NCBI GenBank assembly: GCA_022560615.1
Contig: JADFSR010000032.1
Span: 1 to 49,661, forward strand
Origin: Gemmatimonadota bacterium
GTDB taxonomy: Bacteria; Gemmatimonadota; Gemmatimonadetes; Longimicrobiales; Gaopeijiaceae
Length of the DNA: 49,661 nucleotides
Direction of reading: 5' to 3'
Shown here: positions 40,222-48,220 of the stretch, piece after piece
Position numbering within the stretch: the first letter of the stretch is position 1
How the letters are laid out: each line of letters begins with the position of its first letter
Notes under the pieces: generated by a model
What the model was told of the DNA's origin: nothing
The model's database searches: none
Seen by the model: the letters and a program-made list of their open reading frames with translations, nothing else
Translations under genes and position numbers: made by a program

Positions 40222-42801
40222 TCAGCGGTAGCTCTCCCAGTCGTGGCTGTCCCATGCGCACCACGGCTCCATCGAGCTAAGCCAGTTCCTGGCGGGCGTG
40301 CCCGTCATCCACCGCAGCCCCGGGTCGCCGATCGGTGCGCCTGGAGGCGCGTCTACCGCGCTCTGGGTCTCAGCCGGGGTGGCCGGGCGCTCCAGGAACC
40401 GCCGCACGTCCAGCGCGAGCGTGGCGGCCTGGGGCGAGTCGTTCATCGCCATCAGGTTGGTCTGCATCCGTTGCAGCACCGCGGTCGACGCCGTGCGCAC
40501 CTGCAGCATCGGTGCGCTCGCCGCGAGCCACTTGACGCGCTCGATCACCAGGCCCTCGATCGCGTGCTTGACCTCCGTCTCGTAGGCGCCATTCGCCGAT
40601 GCGCCGAAGCTCGCGTCTATGAGACGGCCCAGGACGTCGTGCAGACTCGGCAGCGACGAATCGAACATGTTCTGTTCGACCATCCTGGCCGCTCGCTCGG
40701 GCGTGAGCAGCGAATTGATCGTGGTGCTGGCCGCGACGACCGCGGGAGTGAGCGCATCGAACGCGCCGCCAGTGTAGCGGGGGAACGTTTCGCGGCCTCG
40801 GCCGAAGCCCGGGGGACGCGGCGGGATGAGCGCCAGGATCGATTCGGGCAAGACCAGCTCCGAGGGAGCCAGCGTGCGCATGAGGGCGTCCAACGCTCGG
40901 TTCTGCGCGTCGGCTGGAATGCGCCAATGGGGAGTGAGGCCGTCACCCCGGGACGCGTACCAGTATCCGACGCCCCCCACGGCGGTGACCGTCGACTCGA
41001 CCTGGTAGCGATGGTACATGTAGAGGGGCACGAGAACCTCTTCGACCTTCGCCATCGGAGTGCCGTTCTTGATCGCGGTCTCGCCGAAGCGCGACAGCGC
41101 GGCGGCGCGCACGTCCATCATGCGATTCAGCTCCCTCGCCATATCGGTTCCATTCGCCCACTGATCGGCCTGGGGCGTGGTCGCGATGTCCTGGTTCGTC
41201 ATGTAGCGGATGTCGTCGTCCCAGGCGTCCTGCAGGATGCGCTCGAGCGCGGCTTCCTCATCGGTCCCGTCGGGGAAGTCCTGATAGCCGTACGTGACCG
41301 CCACCTTGTCCCACTCGCCGATGCCGACGTCGTAGACCTCCGAGTGGTTGAGGGATCCGTCACCGTTCAGAGTCACGAGCGGATGTGGATAGTCGAGGAC
41401 CGAGATCCGCCCCGCGCTGCTGTTGTAGTAGTTGTGGCCGAGGCCGATGGTGTGGCCGACTTCGTGTGCCGCGAGTTGGCGAATGCGAGCGAGCGCCCAT
41501 ACCGCGAGCTCGGGAGGCGTCTCGTCACCGGTCGCGTACGGTGAGAGCAACCCTTCAGCCATCATGTAGTCCTGACGCACGCGTAGTGAGCCGAGCGTCA
41601 CGACGCCCTTGATGATCTCACCCGTGCGTGGGTCGGACACCGATCCACCGGTGCTCCAGCCACGCGTCGAGCGGTGCACCCAGTTGATCACGTTGTAGCG
41701 AGCATCGAGAGAGCTGATGCTGTCCGGGCGGATCACGACCTGGAACGCATCGCGATAGCCGGCAGCCTCGAACGCCTGGTTCCACCAGCGGGCGCCGTCG
41801 AGCAGAGCGGACCGCACCGGCTCCGGCGTGCCGGGATCGAGATAGTAGATGATCGGCTCGACGGGATCGCTCACAGCGGCGTCCGGGTCGACCTTCTCGA
41901 GTCGATGCCGCCGAATGAAGCGCTGTGTCATATCCTCGCCGAGCGGGACGGCGTAGTCCTGGTACGACGACGAGCCGTAGCCGGATCGCGGATCGAACAT
42001 GCGCGGCTCGTAGTCGTCGTCCGGCAGCTCGAAGAACGAGTGATGGATGCGAATCGTCGCGGCCTCACCCGTGGAGGCAACGGACCCGACACCCGCGAAG
42101 CCGCCTCCGCCGCGCCCTCCTCGACCGCCGCCGCCTCGACCGCCACCGCCGCCGTCACCCGACACGAACGTCAGCTCGACCTCCAGCTCGGTGTTGGTCG
42201 GAAACACGTCGGTCATGTCCATGTACACGGAGCTGCGGCTGTTATCGAGCCGATAGCCACCCATCCTGTTCCCGGCTCCGAGCGCATCCCGGATCAGAAA
42301 GTCCGTCATGTCCACGAGCACGCGACCGTCCGTCTCGGCGGCCGCCGTGAAACCCCAGAGCACCGAGCGCGCGAAGGCGTCGCGCACCGCCTTTACCTCG
42401 CTCGGGTTGTCCGAATTCGCCCGGAAGCGGTAGTTCGGCTGAACCATCATGATCTTCCGCCCCACGCGCTCGAACTCGACGATGCGGGAGCCACGCAGCG
42501 CGCCGCGGTCGAGCCCGATGTCGTTGGAGCCCAGGCCCGCACCGAAGCCCGCGAAATGGATCATCTCCTGGTCGAGCTCGGGGATCTCCATCCAGAGCTG
42601 TCCGAGATCTGCGTCCCAGTAGAGTGGCAGGAAGCCGTCCAGCTTCTCCATGTCGGCCGTCTTCTCTTCGATAGACGGCAGGTCGCCGGAGTCTTCGTTG
42701 TCACCACCGCGCTGCGCGGCGGCGGGGAACGTCGTGGCCATCAGCAGGAAAGCGATGGCGGCTGCGAGCTCGACAGAGCGGCGGAGTGTCACGCGTGTCA
42801 T
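40222..42801 (-). CDS. large exported zinc-dependent protease (DUF5117/DUF4953)
   Basis: 859 residues from the ATG at 42801, with GAGGAGG upstream; the longer frame to 42966 is unlikely. Signal peptide AAAIAFLLMATTFPAAAQ. The first 500 residues belong to the DUF5117 group (FLPLYWDADLGQLWMEIPEL). At about residue 420 comes the metzincin zinc site AAHEVGHTIGLGHNYYNSS with H-E-x-G-H-x-x-G-x-x-H. A glycine-rich insert (about 42100-42160) separates two parts of the N-terminal domain. Such proteins are putative exported metalloproteases in many soil and marine bacteria. It is the first gene of the block leading to M19. Confidence 0.88.
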   Translation of the reverse strand: MTRVTLRRSVELAAAIAFLLMATTFPAAAQRGGDNEDSGDLPSIEEKTADMEKLDGFLPLYWDADLGQLWMEIPELDQEMIHFAGFGAGLGSNDIGLDRGALRGSRIVEFERVGRKIMMVQPNYRFRANSDNPSEVKAVRDAFARSVLWGFTAAAETDGRVLVDMTDFLIRDALGAGNRMGGYRLDNSRSSVYMDMTDVFPTNTELEVELTFVSGDGGGGGRGGGGRGGRGGGGFAGVGSVASTGEAATIRIHHSFFELPDDDYEPRMFDPRSGYGSSSYQDYAVPLGEDMTQRFIRRHRLEKVDPDAAVSDPVEPIIYYLDPGTPEPVRSALLDGARWWNQAFEAAGYRDAFQVVIRPDSISSLDARYNVINWVHRSTRGWSTGGSVSDPRTGEIIKGVVTLGSLRVRQDYMMAEGLLSPYATGDETPPELAVWALARIRQLAAHEVGHTIGLGHNYYNSSAGRISVLDYPHPLVTLNGDGSLNHSEVYDVGIGEWDKVAVTYGYQDFPDGTDEEAALERILQDAWDDDIRYMTNQDIATTPQADQWANGTDMARELNRMMDVRAAALSRFGETAIKNGTPMAKVEEVLVPLYMYHRYQVESTVTAVGGVGYWYASRGDGLTPHWRIPADAQNRALDALMRTLAPSELVLPESILALIPPRPPGFGRGRETFPRYTGGAFDALTPAVVAASTTINSLLTPERAARMVEQNMFDSSLPSLHDVLGRLIDASFGASANGAYETEVKHAIEGLVIERVKWLAASAPMLQVRTASTAVLQRMQTNLMAMNDSPQAATLALDVRRFLERPATPAETQSAVDAPPGAPIGDPGLRWMTGTPARNWLSSMEPWCAWDSHDWESYR

Positions 42802-42938
42802 TCGGGCCTCCTCGGCCAGGTCACTGCGGTTGAACTGAGGGGAAAAGAAACCCTCATCGCCGAGTAAGCCAGGCCTCTCTGGAGGCCGTGACAGCCTTCT
42901 GGGGAACCCTTGGGGGGCACTTCGTCGTATACCCTCAC

Positions 42939-43976
42939 ATGAGGATGCGACGACTACTTCGGTCACGGGCGACTCTCTTGCTCGCCCTCGGCGCGGATCT
43001 GCTGATCTTTGCGGGTCCCCAAGATCCCTTCGAGTTCAGCGGAGCCTCTTTCGAGGCAGCGCTCGCGCTGCAGGAACAGGTCACGGATGACTGGCTTGCG
43101 CGAGATGGCGTGGTCGGGACCGCGATCGGTGTGGATGGACGAGGACACGCCGTTCTCAAGGTGTACCTGAGCTCGATCGCCGCAGCCACCTTCCCACAGT
43201 ACGTGGTCGGCGTTGAAGTCGTACCGGAGATCACCGGACCCTTCCTGGCGCTCGGGGACATGCCGATCCCGGCAGATGCCGAGGCGGTCGATCCCAAGAA
43301 GAACTTCCCGCGTCCTGTGCCCATCGGGGTCAGCACCGGGCATCCGAACGTGACCGCCGGCACCATCGGCGCCCGCGTAACGGACGGCTCGCGCATCTTC
43401 GCGCTCAGCAACAACCACATCTTCGCGGCCAACAACAGCGGGCGCATGGGCGACAACCTGCTTCAGCCCGGTGTGGTCGATGGCGGGCGCGATCCCGACG
43501 ACGTCATCGGGACGCTGCACGACTACGAGACGATCGACTTCTGCAGTGGCCGCCTCTGTGGCATGAACAAGATCGACGCGGCGATCGCGCTCACCACGAC
43601 GGACGATCTCCAGAACGAGACGCCCGAGGGCGGCTACGGCGCCCCGCGGAGCTGGACCATCGAGCCCAAGATCGGCATGGAGGTGCAGAAGTACGGCCGC
43701 ACCACCGGATACACGAAGGGTCGCATCACCGGGCTGAACGCCACGATCGACGTCGGGTACGCAGCCGGGACCGCCCGCTTCGAGGACCAGATCGTCATCT
43801 CGGGCAACGGCTTCAGCGCGGGTGGAGACTCGGGGTCGCTCATCGTGACCGACGGGTTCTTGCTCGCCGACCGGCGTCCGGTCGGCCTGCTCTTCGCGGG
43901 GACGGCCGTCGCGACGCTTGCCAACCCGATCGATCTCGTGCTGGATCGCTTCGGTGTCAAGATCGACGGCAATTGA
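42939..43976 (+). CDS. trypsin-like serine protease with N-terminal VGTAIG domain
   Basis: 345 residues from the ATG at 42939, with a short signal peptide-like core (LLLALGADLLIFAG). An N-terminal domain (about 35-105, WLARDGVVGTAIGVDGRGHA and LKVYLSS) precedes the chymotrypsin-like domain. Catalytic triad: His in LSNNHIFAANN (43416), Asp in MNKIDAAIAL (43575) and Ser in SAGGDSGSLIV (43830). The N-terminal domain matches the separate 69-residue protein encoded directly downstream, so it could be a prodomain or inhibitor-like module. Divergent from the metzincin gene; the 138-base gap would hold both promoters. Confidence 0.85.
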   Translation: MRMRRLLRSRATLLLALGADLLIFAGPQDPFEFSGASFEAALALQEQVTDDWLARDGVVGTAIGVDGRGHAVLKVYLSSIAAATFPQYVVGVEVVPEITGPFLALGDMPIPADAEAVDPKKNFPRPVPIGVSTGHPNVTAGTIGARVTDGSRIFALSNNHIFAANNSGRMGDNLLQPGVVDGGRDPDDVIGTLHDYETIDFCSGRLCGMNKIDAAIALTTTDDLQNETPEGGYGAPRSWTIEPKIGMEVQKYGRTTGYTKGRITGLNATIDVGYAAGTARFEDQIVISGNGFSAGGDSGSLIVTDGFLLADRRPVGLLFAGTAVATLANPIDLVLDRFGVKIDGN

Positions 43977-43998
43977 TCACCATGCGTGGCAGCGTCTG

Positions 43999-44208
43999 AT
44001 GGCCGGCGACATCAAGACCGCACAGCGCGAGCTCAACGGCAAGGTCATGGGCCGCCCCGGGATCTCGGGCACGGCGATCGGCGAGCGCGGTGGCAAGCCG
44101 TGCCTCAAGGTCTACGTCTCCGACTCCAAGGCCGGTGGTCGCGTACCCAAACGGGTCGGTGGCTACCCCGTCGTCGTGGAGAAGACCGGAGGCTTTCGGC
44201 GGCTCTGA
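43999..44208 (+). CDS. 69-aa protein related to the protease's N-terminal domain
   Basis: 69 residues from the ATG at 43999, 22 bases after the protease stop. LNGKVMGRPGISGTAIGERG followed by KPCLKVYVSDSKAG matches the protease segment (VVGTAIGVDG and LKVYLSS) and then GYPVVVEKTG, in the same order. It has no signal peptide or motif for an enzyme. A freestanding copy of a protease prodomain could act as an inhibitor or folding aid for its neighbour. It is present in the same orientation and nearly coupled, so joint function is a good inference but not shown. Confidence 0.7.
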   Translation: MAGDIKTAQRELNGKVMGRPGISGTAIGERGGKPCLKVYVSDSKAGGRVPKRVGGYPVVVEKTGGFRRL

Positions 44209-44210
44209 GC

Positions 44211-44534
44211 TCAGAGAGCTTTCCCGGAGGTGATGGCCCTGTGCCAAGCGGGCGAGCGAACCGCCAGCGAGTCGATTTCCGCCTCGGTGAGCACAAAGAG
44301 ATCGATTCCTGTGGGGAAGTCATCTGGCAGATAGTCGGGTATGCGGTCCCGCGGTCTGCGGTCGTCAGCGTGGACGACGACGCATAGATCCACGTCACTC
44401 GAGGGCGTGGCGGTGCCGGACACCCAAGACCCGTACCACAGGATACGGGACACGTCTGGGTGGTGGCGACGAATCGACAACGCGCACGCCTCTACGGCCG
44501 TGGAGACGGCCTCGACGTCAGCCCAGCGCACCAT
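44211..44534 (-). CDS. MNT-type nucleotidyltransferase antitoxin
   Basis: 107 residues from the ATG at 44534. The minimal nucleotidyltransferase signature is clear: ILWYGSWVSGTATPSSDVDL (G-S-x10-13-D-x-D), then VVVHADDRRP and a C-terminal acidic strand. MNT proteins pair with HEPN toxins and modify or block them. The HEPN partner directly upstream (44518-44835) is broken, so this is an antitoxin left without an active toxin. Start overlaps the last 17 bases of the HEPN remnant. Confidence 0.8.
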   Translation of the reverse strand: MVRWADVEAVSTAVEACALSIRRHHPDVSRILWYGSWVSGTATPSSDVDLCVVVHADDRRPRDRIPDYLPDDFPTGIDLFVLTEAEIDSLAVRSPAWHRAITSGKAL

Positions 44535-44835
44535 GGCAGAACCCCATGATCTGGTCAGCGTCAGCGATCGCGGCTTCGGCCTCCGCCTCGGTAGTAGTAG
44601 TCCGTGGGTGCCCCTGAGTCGAAACTGTTCGGATACCGCGTCAGGATGTAGTGCTTGTCCAGCCGCTTGCCGGTGTCGACGAGAGCAGTAGTGACCTCAA
44701 GTCGCTCCGCCAGATCGCCTAGGAGCACTGTGCCGCGAAGCATGCCCATTCCTGGTCCCCGGCCTCAACGGAGTTGCGAGCGTGGCGCAGGTCTGCATCA
44801 GCCTGCCTCAGCCGATCTGCGTGTCGGTTCGCCAT
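44518..44835 (-). pseudogene. HEPN-domain toxin remnant (PF05168 type)
   Basis: From the ATG at 44835 the frame reads MANRHADRLRQADADLRHAR followed by NSVEAGDQEWACFAAQCS and a stop. A second piece in another frame gives LLGDLAERLEVTTALVDTGK then RLDKHYILTRYPNSFDSGAP and TDYY. A third, shifted by one base, gives TEAEAEAAIADADQIMGFCH ending GALG. Together these make the start, middle and end of a HEPN protein, whose usual pattern includes Y-I-x-T-R-Y-P. About 20-25 residues between the first two pieces are missing. Two frameshifts or deletions therefore inactivate it. Confidence 0.7.
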
Positions 44836-45085
44836 GGTCGAAGGCTAGACCTACTAGAGCCGTCAACGGGTACAGGCAACGACCGCGCCTTTTCGAGGCC
44901 GAAGGCATGGCAGGTTGGGACGAGGCGGGTGACGAGGTGAGAGGAGGGCCGGAGTGGAGTAGGGAAACGGAGGTCAGGTCGCGGAAAGTCCGCCGACACG
45001 CTTGCCCATAACGTCCGGCTGTGATCTACTATTGGCCATCGAAACACTCCAGAGCGACACCGGATATAGGAAAGGAGAGAAGCCC

Positions 45086-45235
45086 GTGTCCAGCACTGAT
45101 CTAGACATACCCGACATCGGCGACCCCACGCTCGAAGCCGAAGTCGTCCGCGATATCATCCTCCTCAAGTATGTCGTCGGTTTGGGATTGACGCTCTTCG
45201 CCGCATGGATCATCACGATGCTGCTGCTGCCTTAG
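45086..45235 (+). CDS. small single-helix membrane protein
   Basis: 49 residues from the GTG at 45086, with AAAGGAGAG six bases upstream, better than an upstream ATG at 45002. The first half is acidic (STDLDIPDIGDPTLEAEVV) and the second is one membrane helix (YVVGLGLTLFAAWIITMLLL). It resembles short anchoring or assembly subunits but no family is recognised. No partner gene adjoins it. Confidence 0.5.
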   Translation: MSSTDLDIPDIGDPTLEAEVVRDIILLKYVVGLGLTLFAAWIITMLLLP

Positions 45236-45291
45236 GAGACCTTACCTCACGTGCCCAGTACACGTCGCGGGGCACCAGGCGCGCTTCCAGG

Positions 45292-46278
45292 TTACCTCGC
45301 CTCAACGAAGTGACAATCCAGTCCCTGCACTGTTGAGGGAGAGATTGTTACCCGTTCTGCGCTTGACTCTCCCCGCATATCCCGGCCGGCGAGAAAGTCG
45401 CGTGTCCGGGCGATTGATTGGACCGCAAAGGTCAGCGAGAGAATGCCGACGTCAGTAGCCGGAACCAGCCGGATGGCCGGACCCTCCCCAACGGCCCACG
45501 CGCCCTCGCCCAGCGACGGGGCCGGCCGGAGTACCCGCTCCCAACGAGCGATTGCGCCGCTGTAGCCCGTCACGCCGATCGTGATCTCCTTGACTCCCAA
45601 AATACCCAGCGGGCCACCCTCGCGTGCACGGAGCTGTTCGCGCAGCGCCGGCCGATTCGCAGGAGCGAGGTCTCGGACAAAAATTTCTGGCCACTGCTGG
45701 TCGTGGTACTCGGAGAGGTAGATCACCAGCCCACTGGCACGAAGGGGGAGTGAAAAGAACCCGGTTTCAGCCGGGGCCATCGAAACCGGAGCGGTGCCAT
45801 CCCACCGCTCCGACAGTTCCGTCAGCATCACGAGTGTAAAAAACGGCCAATCCTTTGGATCGCGGCTGAACGGTTCGACCGGGCCGTGCGTGATCCCGCG
45901 GCGATCCAACTCGGCCACGCTCTGCTCCAGCGGCAACGGCTCGAAAGAAAAGCCCATGAACGCAGCCCGGGTGTCGCTTGGTGATGCGCTCGGCAACGGA
46001 GCCACGCTAATGAACTCGAGATACACGTTTCCCGCGCTGATATATCCCGCGGGTCGTGCGGATCGATTTGGGGGGGATGCGACCGGGAGCTGGAAGTCCT
46101 CGGCGAACAGCCGGTAGAGCGGCCCAAACGGGTCCGACCGGATAACGATATGGTCGACCTGCCTGACGATGCTCTGAGGGACACCCCGTTCCTGGGCGAC
46201 TGCCGCAGGCACGAGGCACGCCAAGAGCGACGTGAACAAGACGACCGAGACCATTCCGTAGCGACGTAATCGGTTCAT
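45292..46278 (-). CDS. exported VOC/glyoxalase-like protein
   Basis: 328 residues from the ATG at 46278, with GGGAGG seven bases upstream. Signal peptide VVLFTSLLACLVPAAVAQ. VOC module starts with VDHIVIRSDPFGPLYRLFAE and ends in the second half with GVKEITIGVTGYSGAIARWE, so two or more modules are present. It is larger than the other VOC proteins in the window and lacks close pattern identity to them. Substrate unknown; exported like its relatives at 12101 and 13881. Confidence 0.75.
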   Translation of the reverse strand: MNRLRRYGMVSVVLFTSLLACLVPAAVAQERGVPQSIVRQVDHIVIRSDPFGPLYRLFAEDFQLPVASPPNRSARPAGYISAGNVYLEFISVAPLPSASPSDTRAAFMGFSFEPLPLEQSVAELDRRGITHGPVEPFSRDPKDWPFFTLVMLTELSERWDGTAPVSMAPAETGFFSLPLRASGLVIYLSEYHDQQWPEIFVRDLAPANRPALREQLRAREGGPLGILGVKEITIGVTGYSGAIARWERVLRPAPSLGEGAWAVGEGPAIRLVPATDVGILSLTFAVQSIARTRDFLAGRDMRGESSAERVTISPSTVQGLDCHFVEAR

Positions 46279-46771
46279 CAGTTACCTCCCACCTGTTTGA
46301 CGGCTCTTCCCATTCAAGCCCCAAACGCACATCCGCGGTAGGCGGGTCCGTCTGCCAAGCGCGCGCCCAGCAACAGAACTGGCGCATGCCCCCCTCACCG
46401 ATATGAGGGCGGTCACGTCGTAGTGCCCGAGGTGAGGCGATCCCGCTAATGCTGCCCATCGTCCTAGACCGTATGCTCGGTGGATGCAGTGGTCGAGTCC
46501 CCCTTCTCTCGATAGAATCGGGCGCCGAGCATCATCGCGAGACAGACGGCCGACAACGTCCCATTCCATCATCTGGGCGGCTCCCCGTGTCGATAGAGCG
46601 GTTGGAGCGCTATCCATGGCCCACCCCCCTTTCCGATCACCCTTCTAGAGGGCCGCTACCGCGTAGAGCGTGAGCTGAGCTAGGCGAGGGCGGGATAGGC
46701 GACCGGTCTACTTGGATCGGCGTGTCGACCGGTGGCAGCACGTCCGGTCCCCGTCGGCGTCGCCCGCCAGC
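46279..46771. other. gene-free stretch with kinase remnant
   Basis: No ORF here shows family features. The only recognisable item is the kinase-start remnant at 46636-46683. Short Arg-rich frames were rejected as chance. Confidence 0.45.
46636..46683 (+). pseudogene. Ser/Thr kinase N-terminal remnant (4 of 4)
   Basis: The frame reads ITLLEGRYRVEREL-S and stops at 46681. It matches the segment L-E-x-x-Y-R-I-E-R-E-L-G that follows the kinase leader in the remnant at 33294. Nothing kinase-like follows. A possible start at 46616 lies in another frame. Weaker than the other three because it is shorter. Confidence 0.4.
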
Positions 46772-47107
46772 TTAGAACGCTGTGGCTGCGGCCTCCGCAA
46801 CGGCATGGTCCTGCTCTCCCGATCCGCCGCTGACACCGACCGCACCAACGACCTGCCCGTCCTTCTTCAACGGAACGCCACCAGCAAAAATCATGACCTT
46901 GCCGCTGTTGGAAGCGTGGATTCCAAAGAACTGATTGCCGGACTGTGAATGCTCCGCCAGATCCTTCGTCGCGATGTCGAATGCTCTGGACGTGTAAGCT
47001 TTCTTCTGGGAGATGTCGATGCTCCCGATCCACGCTCCGTCCATTCGAGCGTGCGCCACGATGTTCCCACCTGCATCCGCCACGGCGATGTTCTCCGCCC
47101 GGGCCAT
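46772..47107 (-). pseudogene. GlcG/HbpS-family gene with frameshifted 5' end
   Basis: The open frame from the ATG at 47107 encodes AENIAVADAGGNIVAHARMD, GAWIGSIDISQKKAYTSRAF, GIHASNSGKVMIFAGGVPLK and VGAVGVSGGSGEQDHAVAEA, an almost complete GlcG/HbpS haem-binding/regulatory domain. The usual first 20-25 residues (L-T-L-A-D-A...) are not in frame. A different frame just upstream encodes EGLTVADRVGDDG, which looks like that missing part, with a TGA at 47129-47131 in the main frame. This suggests a frameshift near 47110. A short protein could still be made from 47107, so it may not be fully dead. Confidence 0.55.
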
Positions 47108-47169
47108 CGCCCGTCGTCGCCGACACGGTCAGCGACGGTGAGACCTTCGCGACAATAGGCCCTGGGCGA

Positions 47170-47304
47170 TTACGGCGACAGCGGTAATCCACCGTGGAGG
47201 AGGCCCTGTGCCTCGGCGTCCCCACCGTTCCACGTGTTGAAGTAGGCTTTCTCGATCCCCTCGAGGGCGCCGCAGATGGTCCCGCCAGCCGTACATTCGA
47301 TCAT
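47170..47304 (-). pseudogene. short ORF, possible SnoaL/NTF2-like fragment
   Basis: 44 codons from the ATG at 47304 read MIECTAGGTICGALEGIEKA then YFNTWNGGDAEAQGLLHGG and LPLSP before TAA. The middle resembles the first helix of NTF2/SnoaL-like proteins (x-A-I-E-x-x-Y-x-x-T-W-N-x-G-D-x-E-A). The rest of such a domain (100 more residues) is absent. It lies just upstream of the damaged GlcG-like gene. Confidence 0.3.
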
Positions 47305-47336
47305 ACGAGAACGCACACTCTAAGGGGGCCGGTGAA

Positions 47337-47561
47337 ATGACGAAGATCTCTCGCAGGCGGCATGTCGCGAAGGCTTTCACCTGGCGGGTTCTTGCCACCA
47401 CGACGACGGTGTTGATCGCGGGGCTCGTCAGCGGTGATTGGGCGATCGGCGCTCAGATCGGGGTGATCGAGTTCTTCGCGAAGCTGGTGCTCTACTATGG
47501 TCACGAGCGCGCCTGGTACCGCTTCGCCCACTTCGGCGTGAACGAGAACGTGGCCGCCTAG
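47337..47561 (+). CDS. DUF2061 small membrane protein
   Basis: 74 residues from the ATG at 47337. The sequence KAFTWRVLATTTTVLIAGLV followed by AIGAQIGVIEFFAKLVLYYG and HERAWYR is the DUF2061 signature, with two membrane helices and a conserved E-F-x-x-K-x-x-x-Y-Y-x-H-E-R-x-W. Its function is unknown; in other genomes it is a stand-alone or fused to sulfate-assimilation enzymes. Transcribed alone. Confidence 0.85.
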   Translation: MTKISRRRHVAKAFTWRVLATTTTVLIAGLVSGDWAIGAQIGVIEFFAKLVLYYGHERAWYRFAHFGVNENVAA

Positions 47562-48220
47562 CCCATCGAACCATCGCAGGTCCCAGAGCACGAAGCTCAT
47601 GTCCACATCCTCCTGAAACGAGAAAACGGCCGACCTCCTACGATGGGGCCGGCCCGTTCTGCGTGGGGAAAGCTGGATTGGGACGCTCAGCGGGCGGTAA
47701 CTAGGACTAGGACTAGGTGCCCGAGAGTGTGCATTGTGTTCCGGTCGCGGAGGGCGTGGTGACTCGGCCAAGGTCGCATATGGGGATTTCGAACTTCAAC
47801 AGCCCTGAAGGGTTGCGGCAGGCTACGCGCTGGCCTGACGGGCGACGCAGATCCATCTCAGGACCGAGCTGACGATCGACTAGGCCCTACCCAGACGAGA
47901 ACGTGAAGATCGTCGTGGTGCGAAACGGTGTGCCTGGTCGCACGGGTGCTGACTGCAAGTCGGGGGCTTCGCATCGCCACGAGCCTAAATTAGGAGCCCG
48001 CACCGACGCTGGAGCTTTGACGCCCACGGAGCCGGCAGGCTATCCTTCACATTACTCCGGGTCGGCCGGACCTGCGTGGAGTCAAGAGCTTCCCAGCAAC
48101 GCGGGGGGGGGGTAGAACCGGCTCAGCCAGGGGGAGGTCCTCATCTTCGGACCGGCGCCACGCCCAGGACATCCGGGCGGTCGAGGAGATGGCGCTCCTG
48201 CTTACCATTACGGGCGGCGA
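47562..48220. other. 660-base stretch without a recognisable gene
   Basis: No frame gives family-like protein. A small tandem repeat ACTAGG x3 lies at 47700-47717. A G tract of eight or more lies near 48104-48112. The regulatory region of the large gene starting at 48221 should be at the right end, but no clear promoter was seen. Confidence 0.4.
47700..47717. repeat. ACTAGG triple tandem repeat
   Basis: Three perfect copies of ACTAGG in a row inside the non-coding stretch. No function is evident. Confidence 0.4.

Noticed and set aside
39790-41544. 584-codon plus-strand frame
   Set aside because: Shadow of the M19 dipeptidase and metzincin genes; no family features and Arg-rich composition.
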